The notes: generated by a model not told the origin, from the sequence alone. 64,000 bases of DNA from Ornithodoros turicata (GCF_037126465.1 NC_088210.1:11802011-11866010), one strand, 5' to 3'; positions 12,991 through 28,193 are shown, counted from the stretch's first letter. Made by a program: numbers and translations.

Positions 12991-15900
12991 AAATGTCAAA
13001 TGTCATTTGCTTTGTGTCACCGCCGCCCCTTCACAAAAAAAAACAAAAAATAAGCAAAACGGAAGCTAGAAGGGTCAAATGACGACAAGGAACGCACGTG
13101 AGTTTAAAAGTGGTTTTATTTGTGATCCATCGGAAGAGCACATGGAGCCACCTGCTTAATATTACGAGTGGCAACGGTTTGAATGTACAAGAGGTGTGCT
13201 AGTGCGACGTGAGCTCGTATAGTCTGTGGACTCCCGACGTCCTTATGCAGTGGTCTACGAAGGGTGCAGGTCTCTGTTGCTGCTGTGCGTCGATGTCTGT
13301 CGGAAAACATTCAAGCCAGCCAGCTCCCCTGTATACTGCTGACAACCTCGGATATATTACGTGCGGTCCCAACGCCTACACTATATTGGCAGTCCTGAGA
13401 TCCACAACCGCTTTCCTACTGTTTCCAACGCATACGTGGCATCGAGTGCCGATATCGAAGAGCAACCACTTGAAATTCCTCGGTGTTCTGCCTGGTTCGT
13501 TCCTATAGTGAGGCACTTCAGCGCGCATGGAGATATGCGTGTGGTTGATTGCATCTGTCGGTGTCGACTCTCAACCTTATCAGGTCGACACAGTTTCTTC
13601 AGGTACCTGGATGTGACCTTCTGCTGTTATCTCCTCGAGTTACAAGTTACAATAGTACCGTCACCAACTATTTGCCGATTGGTTCCTCCGTCTTCCCAGT
13701 CAGAATATCGCCGGCAATGAATAGCTACCGGGAATGGAAGGCCGACCTCAATCATTATGATATATACCTTCCTTTACAATCGCTATCTGCTTCTTCTCAA
13801 AGGGTCTCCTCGCCCTGGTCGTGACGCAGTCCAGTATGCACTAATGTACACGCAGTACATGCAATGAAAACCCGGGTTCTCATCACGCTACCCCTGGCCA
13901 AGTAAGTAGCTAGCGCATTTGCTTGTTGGTGGTTGCCCCACTGGTCATATAAGACTGAGAGGTGCCGGGGTGGTACCCCACCACCAGCGGCACTATTTTG
14001 CGTGAATTTTTCGTCCCCGGTGGATGCCGGCATGGAATCGACTGGCATCTAATCTGAGGCGTACTAATCCTGTCTTCACGACGTCATATCAACACTGCTC
14101 ACCGGGAAAAAGTACTTTGTTGGATATCTCTAAATCATCTAGCCATCATCTGCCTACTTTCTTTCATTGTACACAATCCACGGTACTTGTTTTCACAAAT
14201 AATTGCATGTCCACAATGCGCGTACTGAGCTCTGAGTGTAATGCGTATGCTTTGTGTTAGCTGTCAGCGGCCGTCAGACGCCATGAGCGCCTGGCAACAT
14301 TGTACACCAAACAAAATGGCTTCGTTTTGCTTTCGCTTCCTGTTTTGTCTCCTAGAAAATTGCATGTGAACAAGTAGTGGGAACGCTTTTCCGCCAACGC
14401 TAGAGCGAATAGACATGCGCTGTACTGCCAAGCAGAAATGTAAGCACATTCACTTGATTCATGCAATTTCGCCTCTGATTGGTACCGTTTCAGTGGCACT
14501 CTAACGCAGCTACGCTTTATTCCTGTGAAAGCAATTCTGCTGCATTATGTTGCAGTAACTTACATTGCACAGTCACTTACAGTGTCATAAACTGTGGAAA
14601 GAAGCGCGTGCGTGATATCATATGACTCACCACAATACGTCACGATGCGGCCCTGGGAAATACCATGTATTGCATGTTCCGTGCTGGGCATTATTGCTGA
14701 ATTGTGTGATCGTAATACAAGCCGTGATCCGAGAGCAACGTAGCATACTTGCAAACATTCTTTGTACAAAAGCACATGCTAACGCTTGGTAAGTCATATT
14801 GCGGTAATTTTACGTCCGGTTTGTTGTCGCGATTTGCTTCGCTAAGCATGAACCGAGCCAGCGAGCCTCATGCAGTTCAAGGACTGCATTTTCATTTTTC
14901 ACCGCTGCTTTTTGCACAAGCTTCTGGGGGGGAAGAAATAATGTTCCGCTTTCGTACGCGTTGGTGACTGCCTCTGTAAAATTGGCCGAAACTATGTTAC
15001 AAAGCGCTTTTTTTTTTTTTGCGTGGTTATTTATTGATGTACACGGATCTCATGTCGTTGATATAGTAAAAGCCTTCCGTGATATCATTAGATCCTTTCA
15101 CACACGCGGAAACAATGCAATACCGTAATCATTTGTTTTTAATGGATGGCATGGTGGCTCAGCATCTGTCATGAAAATGACATACTTGTTGCATTGTACT
15201 TTTCGGATTTTGTCAACAAGCTCGTTACAATATATGCTGTACGCGTACTACGTCCCCCCTACATGGCTTGTTCAGCGGTTCCATATTCATGTGCACAGGA
15301 TACATGCCTATGAAGCAAGGCATATAGTGTAGGCTCACGCCTGTAGGTAGAACAATAGAATTATTTCTGTATTGCAACAAGTAAAGCACATGCGTAATAT
15401 GTCTTTCTGTGAATGGTATTCCATGCTCGTGTGCAATACTTTTAATACTTACTATTACTAAATACTTTATTATTTCTGTGGTGCTGTCGCTGGGGAGGTA
15501 ATCCAGAAGATGTGGGTTTGGGTCCTACAGCTGGTTAACCTTCTCAGTGACTTCCATCTTTCCTCATCCCTTGTATTTGCTGCTCCTGCATGACCTGTGT
15601 TTACTGCTCAGTTTGAAGCGGGATATCATGTGTATTTAAAAGAGACTTGTTCAACACTGTTTACCGCGCATTAGTTCCTTCACATGTTAATTACGCGATT
15701 GGAAAGTACAGATTGGCATGCGCAACAATGTTACGACCAATATACTAATCACAACTACGTATTTGCTAGTTCTTATTGCCGTCTGAAAGCGTCATGTATG
15801 TTTATATTCAAGACCTTCTCTTTTTTTATGTTTATATGCTCATAAAAACTCCCCATATGCCTTATTATTTGCAAAATATTCAGTGTCTACTAGATATTAT

Positions 15901-16094
15901 TTTATTTATTTCTATCATGTGATACGGACTTGCATACCAAACAATGTTTAGATAGGCAAATGAGCCGTGGCAGACACAACACATTGAGCCTCCAAGAGCC
16001 TAAGGGACAAAGTCTCGTCATCGTATGCACGAAGAAGCGATTAATTTAGTACGTCTTCCCCTGTTGATGGCAAACCGCTCAATGCAGACATATA
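12991..16094. other. Intergenic, no gene seen
   Basis: No protein domain is recognised. A SINE-like stretch at about 15480-15590 on the + strand (GTAATCCAGAAGATGTGGGT, then CAGCTGGTTAACC and CAGTGACTTCCATCTTTC) is a diverged copy of the tRNA-derived SINE family seen at 35140-35460. A TTTATT at about 13115 could be a minus-strand poly(A) signal, but no gene is recognisable upstream of it. Confidence 0.4.
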
Positions 16095-16993
16095 CAAGAT
16101 GTCCGACAAAAGGATGTTATTTAATTATTGCACGTAGGTTTTGCTACATAAAAATTTGAAACTGCTCCGTAGGCACTCAGAAAGGTTTTTGCCACACATA
16201 TCGGCGGTTTGTATTTGTGTCACACATTAATTAAGCTAACTTTGTGGATTGAACTAGAAAATTAGTCATGCAAAGGTAGCATTTTTCTTGATGAATTCTA
16301 AAGCTTATGGCCACTATACACTATTCCAGTCAAAATCACAGGGTATATGGCAAGACTTCCAGAAGAATTTGACTCCCGAAAATCCGCCGCCACCATATGA
16401 AGTGCGCTCACTGATATTTACGTTTGCGGAACTGCTGGCTCTGCCCAAGCACCCTTCAGTCCCGTGCGAGAAGGAAACAAACCACGCCACGATCACGCCT
16501 TTCGCCCCTTATCAGTAAGTATTTCGTTAGCCATCGCCCTCCTGCCGCTGATAATGACGGGTTGCACGACAAGGTCCTTGAATGGAATGAAACTACCGTG
16601 TCATTCTTTCCACTTTGCCTCATTCCACCAACAGTTCCGCAGACGAAAATTTCGCCCAGCGTGCTTGACCCAGTGGCAGAGTTTTGGGTGTCAAATTATT
16701 CTAGAAATTTTGTGAAAAACCCAGCGATTTTGACTGCAAGTGTGTGTGTGTGCAATAGCGTGTTACTGTGTGTGTGGCTTCTGAATCCATGAAGACAATG
16801 CTGCTAATTTGCTTGGCTAATTTTGTAGTTAATAAATATGTGAATATGTACATAAACCTAACTAATAAATTATGTGATTAGAAATTGGCATAATGTGTGG
16901 CACACGTTATGAGTGTGTATATAGCTCCATCTTTTTCTGTAGTGGAAACCTATTTTTAAGATTTAAATGACATCCTGTTGTTGGACACCCCTG
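16095..16993. mobile_element. TA-flanked TIR element, 899 bp
   Basis: The left terminus (CAAGATGTCCGACAAAAGGA) and the inverted right terminus (CAGGGGTGTCCAACAACAGG) match over about 30 bp with few differences. Both are bounded by TA (16093-16094 and 16994-16995), as in Tc1/mariner-type elements. No transposase is seen. Internal sequence near 16300-16360 is related to an inverted stretch near 33690-33760. Confidence 0.6.
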
Positions 16994-18133
16994 TATGAAT
17001 ACAACAATCTTCCATTATGTATCAGGAAGTGAAACTTGTGACTAGAGCTATGCAAATATTCACTTTTTTTTTTAAATACTAAAACAAATAATTATATGTT
17101 CATGAGCCGAACCTGTCCAAAGCACCATAAGGGAGGGTACAAAACGAAATGAGTGTCACTTCATACGAAGGACCACATCCGCATATCACGTATGTATGCT
17201 GCATATCAATATATACATTCATTTCAGTTACATTTCATTTTTCGCTGCATACAACCGTTTGCTTCAAATTCGCTTCGTGCATACGAGATTTGTTACGAAC
17301 GGAAAGCAGGAAGAGGATGTACATGGAGATGGAATGAGTTGCAGTTGTTTGGCAGAACTAAAACCTCTCGAGTCTGCGCTTATGAGTGGTCTGCAGTTCC
17401 TCTTACATTTATAACTGCTCGCTTCCCATTTGCTGCATGTACATAACTGTTCGCCTGGCATTCCTTTCATATTCGCTCCATATTCGTTTAGGTTCTAAGA
17501 TGATTCGCACAGCTCTACTTGATGTGTATTTTATGCCGGGATTGCATTGTACTGGGCATGTTTTTTAAAAATCCTTTACAGTTTTTTTTTTAAATAAAAA
17601 GGCAATGAGAGCAGCATAGATGTCGTTTTTGAAGTTGAGTTATACGGTGGACATTCTTATGAAGAAAGTATGTAACTACAAGATGACCAAGTACCTAAAA
17701 TTCATTAATTCTTGTTCACCAGACCGTAAAACTCGAATAGTGCAAACATGACATCTGTGCTGCACTCACAGTTTTTTTTATACTTTTTATTAAAAAAAAC
17801 TTCCTGTAGAGCTACCTAGTGTTCTCAGTTAAATGCCTCTCTGCAATAGGGATGTAAACCAATTTGCATTGCTTTCGACAAAAATCGGTAGATACGGACC
17901 TACTTTGCATGCACGTGCGAAAAACATGTTTACTGCTGCGTTTGAAAATGAGTACAGTAAAAGGTTTCATTATTTCCAGTTTTTCCTATTTCTTCAGCAT
18001 ACAAATTTTCACTTACACCACTATTGCAGAGAGCCGCTCAATTGTGACTCGCTATAGATGTGTTTTTTTGTGTCACTAAATACCGTCTTCCTCCTGAAAT
18101 GTGCACGTACAAACTCGAATCCCCTGCTTTCAG
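16994..18133. other. Region upstream of mib2 coding exon 1
   Basis: No upstream coding exon is recognised. The first coding exon is preceded by a splice acceptor, so an untranslated 5' exon should lie here or further left, but nothing identifies it. About 17600-17720 is a diverged copy of the repeat also at 7420-7560 and 41479-41937. Confidence 0.5.
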
Positions 18134-18161
18134 GATGTTCCTCAGATAACAGCGATCAGAG

Positions 18162-18390
18162 ATGACAGTGGAACTGGGGCTGCGAGTGGTACGCGGCCCC
18201 GACTGGAAGTGGGGAAACCAAGACAGCGGAGAGGGCCACGTGGGCACGGTCGTGGAAATTGGCAAACCCGGCAGCTCTACCTCACCCGACCGCACCGTGG
18301 TGGTGCAGTGGGATTCGGGCTCCCGTACCAACTACCGTGTCGGATACCAGGGGGCGTACGACCTGCGGGTGCTCGACAACGCCCCAGTAG
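18162..18390 (+). CDS. mib2: mib2 exon 1: start codon and first MIB/HERC2 domain
   Basis: Encodes residues 1-76 with [14 protein letters not shown]-like DSGEG, and the [12 protein letters not shown] core of the MIB/HERC2 fold. The exon's acceptor CTGCTTTCAG ends at 18133, leaving 28 nt of 5' UTR in the exon. The exon ends in phase 1 at GTAG, and the intron opens with GCAAGT, a GC donor. Confidence 0.93.
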
Positions 18391-21300
18391 GCAAGTGCAG
18401 TTGTTGTTAGCGAGCGCTGTAGAGTGCTACCAGCAGAATGGCGATCGTGTTGACGCGCTGTATTTTTTTTTAGGCTCGCGGAAGAAACGCGAGAGTTATT
18501 CGGTTCCGCCTATGTTGTCCCTGTAAATACACAGAGTGTGTTGTGATCATGGGGGGGGATCCAGGGGGGCCCGGGCTCCCCTCCCGAGCACTCCCCCTCC
18601 GCGCACATTTTCGCGCAAAAAACACTCGAGCCTTTGTGCCGGCTATCATTGTCTCTCTAAACCGCCGGATTGAGAATGGGAAACAATAAATAAAATAAAA
18701 TTACCCAGTTAAGGTTGCTGTGATTAGCTTTCCAACAGGGAAAGCAATAAATAAGGTTGCAGGCATACCGTGTATCAGCTTTTGAAACGAAAATGCGGTA
18801 GACCACCATGGGACATATTCCCCCGCCCCCCGTTCTTTTTTTGTTTTGTTTTTTATGTTGGGGAGGGGGGGGGGAATTCCCTGGATGCGCCCCTGATCGT
18901 GATAAATAACTCTTTTGCCTCGCACTGACATCCCGAGGTCCCACTTTTAGATAAGATTCCCGAAATGCGGGCAAGCGAGTTTGTGCATAAGCAAAAATAA
19001 ATCGTGAAAAAAAAATTTAAAAATCTGATCATAGTCAATTTTTAAATGAACGACAAAAAACGTAGAGCAAACGAGCAAAGGTGGCAATATTATCGTAAAA
19101 CATGCGGGTGCTATTCCTGGTATCGGAACACTACTATAGAGACAATATTTGCAAAACGTGCGAGATAGTGGAGGCTTGCGTCATATCCACTCATGAGAAG
19201 GAAGTCCGCGTGAGTCAACCTTCGATCGACTTATCGCCGCAAGTGATTACCTTCCTGCGCGACACACTCTGCAAGACCGCCGGGCAGGAAGATAATCAGG
19301 AACGAGACTGTTTTTTTTTCTGTCACTGCCCCTGCTTTTTCCTCGTTTTCTGTCGCATTAAATTCTGTCAGTTGTTAGTAAGCGGATGTTGCGCGTCGTC
19401 CCTTTTTTCTGGCTGCGTTTTTTTCTGTAGCGAAGAAAAAGGGCTAGCGTAAGCTGCCTTCATATCATCCAATTCATTTTCCTACTCATCACCAAGCATT
19501 TTTTTTCATCATGGAAGATGGGGTCCAAAAATGTGTTTTGGTTCCGAATTTGCTGAAGGTTTGGTTCCGTTGTCTGTTTCTCTGTAACAGTCATCCATAT
19601 ATAGGGAGTGACTTTTTCGGGTTAAACCCGATTCCGCCCGGTTATTCCCCCACCCCGAACTGGCCTCCGACCAATTCGGGTTAAACCCGATTTCTCCCCG
19701 AATTCCTGTCACTATGAAATCCTCAAGTGACGTTTCCACTGAAGCCAAACAAAGGTCGCCACGTGTAACACATGTAAGAATGGGTCACTTATACGTTTCC
19801 AGCAATACACCCATGTGTGTCAACACTGTCTATGCCTTCGGGGATTGCCGCTGGAAGGTCACGATCCCGGAAAAAAAAAAAGAAAAAGAGAGATTAGGAA
19901 GTGACTTAATAGACAAGAGGAGAAACAAAAACACCCGATAACAATTATCGCCAGATTTCTCCCCGAATTACAGATTTAAAGATAGCGCCCAATTTCCCCC
20001 CCCCCCCCCCCCCCAAATCTGAAAAAGGCGTTTAACCCGAAAAAGTCACTCCCTATCCATATGTGATCGCCTCCTGAAATTTTCTTTGTGACCCTGCAAA
20101 CCTAATTTGTCACTTTTTTTTTTTTTTTTTCCTTTCCATTGCAACAGGTATCAAGCACCCAAACATTATCTGCGATTCCTGCTGTAAACAAGGCATCTGC
20201 GGCACACGGTGGAAATGTGCGCGGTGTTACGACTTTGACCTGTGCACTACGTGCTACATGGCAGACAAACACGACCTTACGCATCCTTTCATACGTTTCG
20301 ACACTGCAGCTTCTACAGGGTATCTATTGCTCCGCTATATCTTCGCGCGTCTCTGTAGCATGTGCACGTTCGGCTGTTACGCCTTGACCCCAGGTGTCGA
20401 TTAGGGCCCTGTGTGTTTTTCGGTTTTATGGATTTTGAAATTCGGGGGGGGGGGGGGGGTAAAAATGGGGTTTTATTTCAGCATCTGTAAAACGGTAAAA
20501 TCGCGCGATATCGCGTGGAAAAGCAGACTTTCGGGTCTGAAACAGAAAGGAGAGCGTCTCCCATACCGTAGATTAACACAAGATGCGAAACAGCCATGCT
20601 GAATGTGTGGGTTTTACTGTATGTGACGGTGGTGCAAATATGGGGTAAAAATGGGTTTTACCCTAGAACACAGGGCCCTCATTATGATACATAAGTAGAA
20701 GCATAACCAAACATGCTGGAAAAAACCTGTGCTGAAGTTTGCTGCCTTTTTTCCCGTAGCGTGGAGATGCTCAAAAGACAGGGAGCCGTTAAAATAGCAG
20801 CAAGGGGAATCTTTGTTGGTGCCAAGGTTGTTCGTGGCCCTGATTGGGATTGGGGCCTCCAAGACGGTAAGCTTTTTTATTTTTTCTTTGGGAGGCAGTA
20901 GGATAGCATGATGATTTGCGGCTCAGAATACCGGGTGTATACAGACATATTTGAATTTGAACCGATTATCAATCACTCGAAGTATTCGATTCGCGAATCC
21001 AATATCCGATATTTGGTTTCCCGAATATTCGACTCATCCCTGAATATGAAATTTGAACACTCTGAACTCTCTGAAAGTGTGCTTCACCTGATGCTTCCCT
21101 GCATGAGGTGAAGCCCACATTACAAAACAACCATTGCTGTCAGACCAACAGAAGCAAACCATTTTTGTTCAGCTTAAGATAATGTTAGCCAAAGTTATTT
21201 ATGTATGTTTCGCCTAAGGAAGGGGCTGCGTACCTCCCGCATGCACTTCAGCAGTGCTGGCGGGGGACGTTGACAGGACGTCCAGGAGGTTGCCTTTGAA

Positions 21301-24300
21301 AAGCTGACTCTTAAAAAATGCTTGCAGCCCAGGAGCAAAAAGGTTGTCTTACAGATGTCCCTTACATTCAAAATTTTAGCAACACAACTTCCCCAGGGAG
21401 AGTCACTCACTCCAGCAAAGAAGCTAAAGGATGTTCATTGCAAAGCTGAGGCAGGACACCAATTTGCTTGTTTCACATGTGACCTGTGGATGTCCAGAAG
21501 CAGCTACACAGCCTCATCTGTGTAACATGCCACTGCCTGACATCAAATTTCGATATCGAGATAATTACCCCAGTTATAGACTCAAGTGAAAGGCAGGAAA
21601 CACTACCATAGGACGCCCACAGGATAATTGTGTCTCTCTCCTGCGCCAGTTAGTGACAGAAAAATTACACTAAAGCCATGGACTACATATTGCAAACCTT
21701 TTGTGCAAAAACCATATATTGTAAAATTTACACGAATATTCGATATTTGATACAGTAAATGTCTTTTTTTTTTCTCCCATTCGATTCGATTTGACTCAAA
21801 TATTTGGATTCGCACACCCCTACAAAAGACATAAACAATTCAATGTCAAGAGTGAGATCGAGACAGGGATTTCACATGCAAGAATTCAGTTTGCATTAAA
21901 ATATTTATAATTCAGTTTTAATGACAGGACTTTTATTGCAGCGACATCACTATCAGCAGCTTCCTCCCCTGTTCTGGCATACATCGAGGCCACCGATTGA
22001 GGACAAAACCAATTGCACTTTATCGTATCTTGTCATATCATCATGCTCTTCATGCTTCAGACTGTCCTTTAATGAAACATGATCAGAGGTGCTTTGTTGG
22101 CAGTTACGAATAGAGCTTGAAGTTTTTGGGACATATTTTTTTCACAATTCGGTGGGTAAAACTCGGGGAAATCAACATGTTCTCTGAATTCCTGTGAATT
22201 CGGGTGGAAAAACTTCCAGTATGCTAAATTCAGGGAGAAATCTGCCTCTAGTACTCAAACAAACTATACTGGTTTGGTACAAACTGTGTTTGCTGCGAAA
22301 TAAGCTAGCGTGCATTCCTACAGATGTTTCAGTGAGGACAATTTGCCAGGTAAAAATCGGGTTTCAACCAGAAGAGGCAACCTTCAATTCGGGGAAGAAA
22401 CGGGTTAAACCCTAAAACTTCAGGCTCAAGTTATAAAACACTCGCAGTTTCACACACACAGCCTTAGCAGGAATGCTGTAATTTGTATAACCAGGTGGTG
22501 AAGGAAAAACGGGGAAGGTGATCGACATCCGAGGATGGGAGACTGAGTCGGGTCGGAGCGTGGCAAGCGTTACTTGGTCGTCTGGATCCACAAATGTCTA
22601 TCGCCTGGGTCACAAGGGCAAGGTCGACCTGAAGTACATTCAGGACGCTCCAGGGGGATATTTTTACAGAGATCACCTGCCTGTACTTGGTATGACACCT
22701 TACTTATGTATTTTTTCTGACCAGAAGCTGTGCGTAACCCTTTTTGCTCACACTGAAAACTGCAGGGGCACAAGCTCGGTCGACTTACAGGACTGACTGG
22801 GCGAAAAACACAGTTGAATAGAATGTGTGATCGGAATAATGGGTGCCTGAAATAACGCGACCGGAATATTTTAATTTTTGAAACAGTCGGACACACTAGA
22901 AAATGAATTTAGTCAAATGAATTTAGTCGGAACAAAATCAGCGGATAAGCGTCCCACATTCTGAATGGTTGATGGTGCGCGACGTCAAAATTACTTGGGG
23001 GGCATGAGCACGAAAGAGTGCAGTGAATGTTCGGTTGGTTTGGAGCCATTATATTTACGTTATTGGGAGAACAATTTTTGGAAAACGTTCCGTCGGCAAC
23101 ATATCACAACAATGCATTTTTAGAAAGTGCACCTTGTATACCTAGGGCACTGTGTTTTTAGGTTTTATATTTTTTCAGTAACGAGGAGGGGGGGGGGGGT
23201 TAAGACCAGATTTTATATCAGGATCCGTAAAGCAGGGTAAAATCGAGTGATATCGGGTGGGAAAGTGGCACATAAAAAATGAGCGCTTCTAGCACTTCAG
23301 ATTGACATAAGATGTGGAACAGCTCTGCTGAATGTCCAACGCTTAGTGTTCTCCGTATTGGTGGCTGAATTGACACTTTACAAAGTTTGTTTCTTGTTTG
23401 TTTTGGGGGTTTTACCCGAAGCAATGACGCAAATCGGGGGTGGAAAACAGGGTTCTACTGGGTCTTACCCTAAAACTAAGGGCCCTATGCCCCAACAACA
23501 CCTAATATCATCTGAATGTGCGAATAATTTCGTAAAGGATTCGTACATCCATAGGATATTCTGTGTTGTTAGGGTGTATGCCCGTTTATTGCCCCCTTTA
23601 ATGCTGATCTGCTGGGTCCCATCAGGTGTAGGCGTCACAGTAGACACCGAAGCATGTTCCAGTAGACAAACTAGGCACTCACAGTTCAGTGTGGGAGACC
23701 GGGTGAAAATGCTGCTGGATATCGAGTCGCTGAAGATCATGCAAGATGGCCATGGGGGCTGGAACCCACGAATGACAGAGGTTAGTGCCTCGCAACTACC
23801 TACATTATTGCTTGGGAATGTTAAGTGATTACGGTTCTCACTTTAGTCAGGAAATTTGTTGCTCATACGTGGTGCCCTTCCAGGTTCTGTTTTCAGGTTA
23901 TGTATTTTCATGGTGTAAGTATGGGTGTTATTTAAGCCGGGGAACTTCAGTTACGGTAAATGGGAATGGTTACGAATATGGCAACGGATCATCATTGCTT
24001 GCAAGCAAACAGACTTTAGAATGTGTGGACATCATGGCGATGAGTAACAAGATGCCTGTCAGCTTGCATTGGGAGCGGGACAATGGTGTAGAGTGCCGAC
24101 AACAAGGCTTCTGTACTTGCTCAACTAGCGTCAAAATGTGGAGTAGTTGGTAACAGTACATAATGATTAGGGCCTGACTTTTTCGGGTTTTATTTTTGGC
24201 CAAATTCGGGGGGTAAATATCGGGTGATATTTTTCATTTGAAAATTCGGGTGTATTCGGGTTAAATCCCGTTACGGCATATTCTGTCGTCAGGAATTCGG

Positions 24301-27300
24301 GTGATTTTTGTTTGTTTAATAAAAATTTGTCTTAACATGGAACTAATGTTTAGCAATGTTATCAAACTTTATTTTAATGCACGCTTATGAGTGTGCCACG
24401 CGACCCGGATGTTTTCGGGTAGATTCGGGTTAAACCCGAATTTTACAGATTTTGTTCGGGGGGTAAATATCGGGCGGATACGGGTTTAACCCTAAAAAGT
24501 CAGGCCCTAATAATGATGAACAGAAAGCAGCCAGGGACAAGGACAAGGAAGCGCAGCAGTTTGTTTGTGCGCTTCCTTGAGCTTGTCTGTGGCTGCTTTC
24601 TGTTTATCATATTGTACTTGCTCAAATTGTTTTTGAAGATACTGTGGAGCACTAGTGTACTTGAACTGTTTGAACTCGAAATTGCACTCCTATAACTCTG
24701 TAGCAGAACTTTCCAGAGCAAGTGGAAGCCAAATGGAAGAGACCTACTATGTGAATGCCGGTTTTAGTGACGCTACTTGCGTCTGTACCTTAGAAAAGTA
24801 GCCACAGCCTCGAATACTTGTTCAAGCGTACCGTTATATGTCTTTACAATTTTGTAAGACTGCCTCGTTCGATGCTTCCCCCGCAGGTTGTCGGAAAAAT
24901 AGGTGTGGTACATAGAGTTACGGACAGAGGTGATATTCGTGTTCAGTACGAAGGATGCAACAACAGGTGGACTGTCCATCCTGATGCTCTTACAAAGGTA
25001 ACCCAACATCCTTTTTAAGAGAGTTTAAAAAATTTATATTGCCCCTCTGCCTTACTTTCAGAAATAGTAAATAAATACCCCTACTGTGAAGGTAGCCGTG
25101 CGTTGCTGTACATATTTATTTATTTATTTCTATTTTTCTGGTGCCCATGAATGGCCATAGGGCCTCCCCAATATAGCCATACAGCATGCATGGTGATATT
25201 TTGCCCTAAGGATGGGGTTCTGAGCTGTCTAGCATTTACCTCCATTGCGAGTCTCTTATAATGTGTAATCTCTCTTCCAAGAAGAATTTTTGTCTAAACA
25301 ACCGCCCAGCGTAAAGACTTGCGTTTAAAGTCACAATTAATGTGAATGCAATGAATACAAATGGAAACTTCCCGCAAGTAACCACTAATCTTTGGGAACG
25401 TTTGTCCATGTCTGCTTGTCGTCCCATTTTGTTCCGTTGTTTGTACTCTTCGTTGTGAACTTTGTACCTTTGTAACCGGCTCTGGCGTAAAGATTCATTA
25501 GTTCACGTAATCCCCTTCTGCACCTGAACCAAGTGCCTTTGGGGTGCAGTTTGTTCACCTCTGTCGTAGAAGACTGGATGGATTTTACAGTACACTTGAA
25601 TCATCATCCCAAGCCCATTATATACCATGCCAATTTTTAGGAAGGCGCCCTCTATTCGAGGTATTGGTGGCTCTCGTCCTGAGGCGCTTCCCTCAACATT
25701 TCCTCACCGGCTCACTCGATTTTCTACCCTTCTACGTTGTTTCCGCTCTGTTGTTTGAGCTATTACAGTGATTTTACAGTTCATGCACTCATTGTTGAAT
25801 GCTCCAATTTTTAGAAATTCGTTTTGAAACATCGTTGAGGGTGATGTTTTTGGGAATCGTAACCCGTGCCTGACTTGATTCTCTCCAGGTGGTGATGTTT
25901 TCCATGGGTGATATGGTGCGGATAAGTGATGACTTGCCTCGCCTCAAGGAACTGCAAGTTGGCCATGGCGAATACATTGATGCCATGAAGACTGTGAGTC
26001 CATATCGACTCTGTACTTAGTGGGGTAAAATTCGTTAATTGGGTAGAGACTTTTTTTTTTGATGGGCAAATAAAAATTTTAAGAAATTATTGCATTCATG
26101 CCATTGCAAACAACATGCTTTGTTAAAAAGAATGTGGAGGTCCATATGAATTCCTTTGGGAACATATCTTTTTGAGTTATGCATGCCTGGAAAAGTTATT
26201 CACGTCACAACGCACCTTCTTGTTGCTGTTTGATTACGTTGAAAGGGACAGTGAAAATGCGCCTTTTGCAAGAAGGTCCGACTCCCATCATTCATGCGGC
26301 CAAAAGTGAAAGAGGAGAAAAAGAAAGCAACAAACAGCAGTTTGTGAAATGCCCAGAACTAGGTCCACACAAATATTGAAAGTTCAGATTGCAGTGATGT
26401 GATTGCTGCACCAAACTGCACCAATCCTGCTACATCCTGCTACATTTTCGCAGAACATCAGGAATCCGCGTCAAGCCTGAAGCGAAGGCAACTGTCCAGC
26501 TGAGCCCTGTTCTAATATTTGGAGTGCTCAGTTATCGAATTTTCAAATATGAATATGAACCGAATATCTGCAATATTCTATTCGTACTGGAAATTCGCAG
26601 ATTTCTTCTAGACTAAATACTTCGCATCAGCACTACCCCTTGCCAGTTCGTATGGTTTTCTTTTCACTTTCTTTTCACTTTCTTTTCACTTTCTTTTCAC
26701 TTTCTTTTCACTTTCTTTTCACTTTCTCTTTTCACTTTCTCTTTTCACTTTCCTACTGGAAAATCCGCTGTTTGATGTGATATCGCCAGGCTTTACATTG
26801 TTTTACATCTTCCAAATTAGAATCCGATTTTTGCCCCTGATTTGGAAGACAAAGCACCTTGAAACGCATCGGCGTAAGCATACAGAGTAATGACAAAGAG
26901 TCCAGGTCTTCAACATTGAACAGCCATGTTACCTTTACATGTTTACCAGGAAAAGTAACAATCTCTGGTTCACTTTTTCAGCATTGTGTTGTTATAGCAT
27001 TGAATCCCAGTTAAGATTTCCCAAGCTTTGGTGGCCACGAAAAGTTTAAGGCAGATTCCTAACGTGAACTACTTCTACGTGTGAGGTTGCTATACTATTA
27101 CGTACAATCTGAGGAGTCCTATATGTTTCAGTGCCTAGGCAAATTGGGCAAGGTGACCAAGGTGTACACTGACGGAGACCTCAGGGTCAACGTGGAAGGT
27201 CAGACGTGGACTTTCAACCCACTCTGCGTCATCCAAGTGCCTGGTTCCGCGACGGAACTCAGCAACACCATGACTGCGAATACGAGGGAGGAGCATGCCA

Positions 27301-28162
27301 GTGAGAAACTTTTTGTAAATTTTTGTTTTCATTTGTCAGATGCAGAAGTACAGCATAATGTCGCACATGCACAGTGCTGTGAGTGCCTGTGCATCAGAGA
27401 AACTGCTGATTTCCTGTAAAAAAAAGATGATTGAGCACAGGTACACGAGGAGTCACAGGAAAGGGAAAAATATGGGGAAAGTAGCACATTTTATGTTAGT
27501 CGCGGTGATCGGATTCTTGATTCATGCATAGAGCCTGAAGTTTTCGGGAAATATTTTTTTCTAAATTCGGGGGGTAAAAACCGGGTAAATAAACATGTGC
27601 ACTAAATTTATGCGAATTCGGGTGACAAAATTTCCATTACGCTAAATTCGGGGAGAAATCGGGCTCAGTTATTCAAACTAACTGTAGCGGTTTAGTACAA
27701 ACGGTGATGCAACTACATTTTTCTGCCAAACAAGTAAGATGGTGCATACCTACAGACATTCCAGAGAGGGCAATTTGCCAGTTAAAAATCGGGTTTCACC
27801 CTAAAGAGGCAACCTTCAATTCGGGGAAGAATCGGGTAAAACCCTAAAACTTCAGCCTCTGTTCATGCACTCAAATGTGCATGCATATGCTTGATGGAGT
27901 GGATGGAAAAGCACATCAAAGGGTTCAGCTTTCATGAATGCCCTCACGATCTATCACCATTTAAATGTTACATGGCATGGCATGGGCATGGCCTTTCATG
28001 AGGACGATATGAAGCATTTTCACCATTGAGCCAATAAGGACTTTGCAGTTAGACGTCCTGACTTGTTTGGTGTATTTGCAATTTCAGGGCACTTTATTGA
28101 TTTCACTGTACTCTCGTATAACAACTGGATATGGGACACCTAACAAATGCTTTTTTTTTTTC

Positions 28163-28193
<31 letters not shown>

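Noticed and set aside
18387..18392. GT at 18387 as mib2 exon 1 donor
   Set aside because: It would leave phase 0 against a phase-1 acceptor at 20148 and lose the conserved Val-Gly before the ZZ finger.
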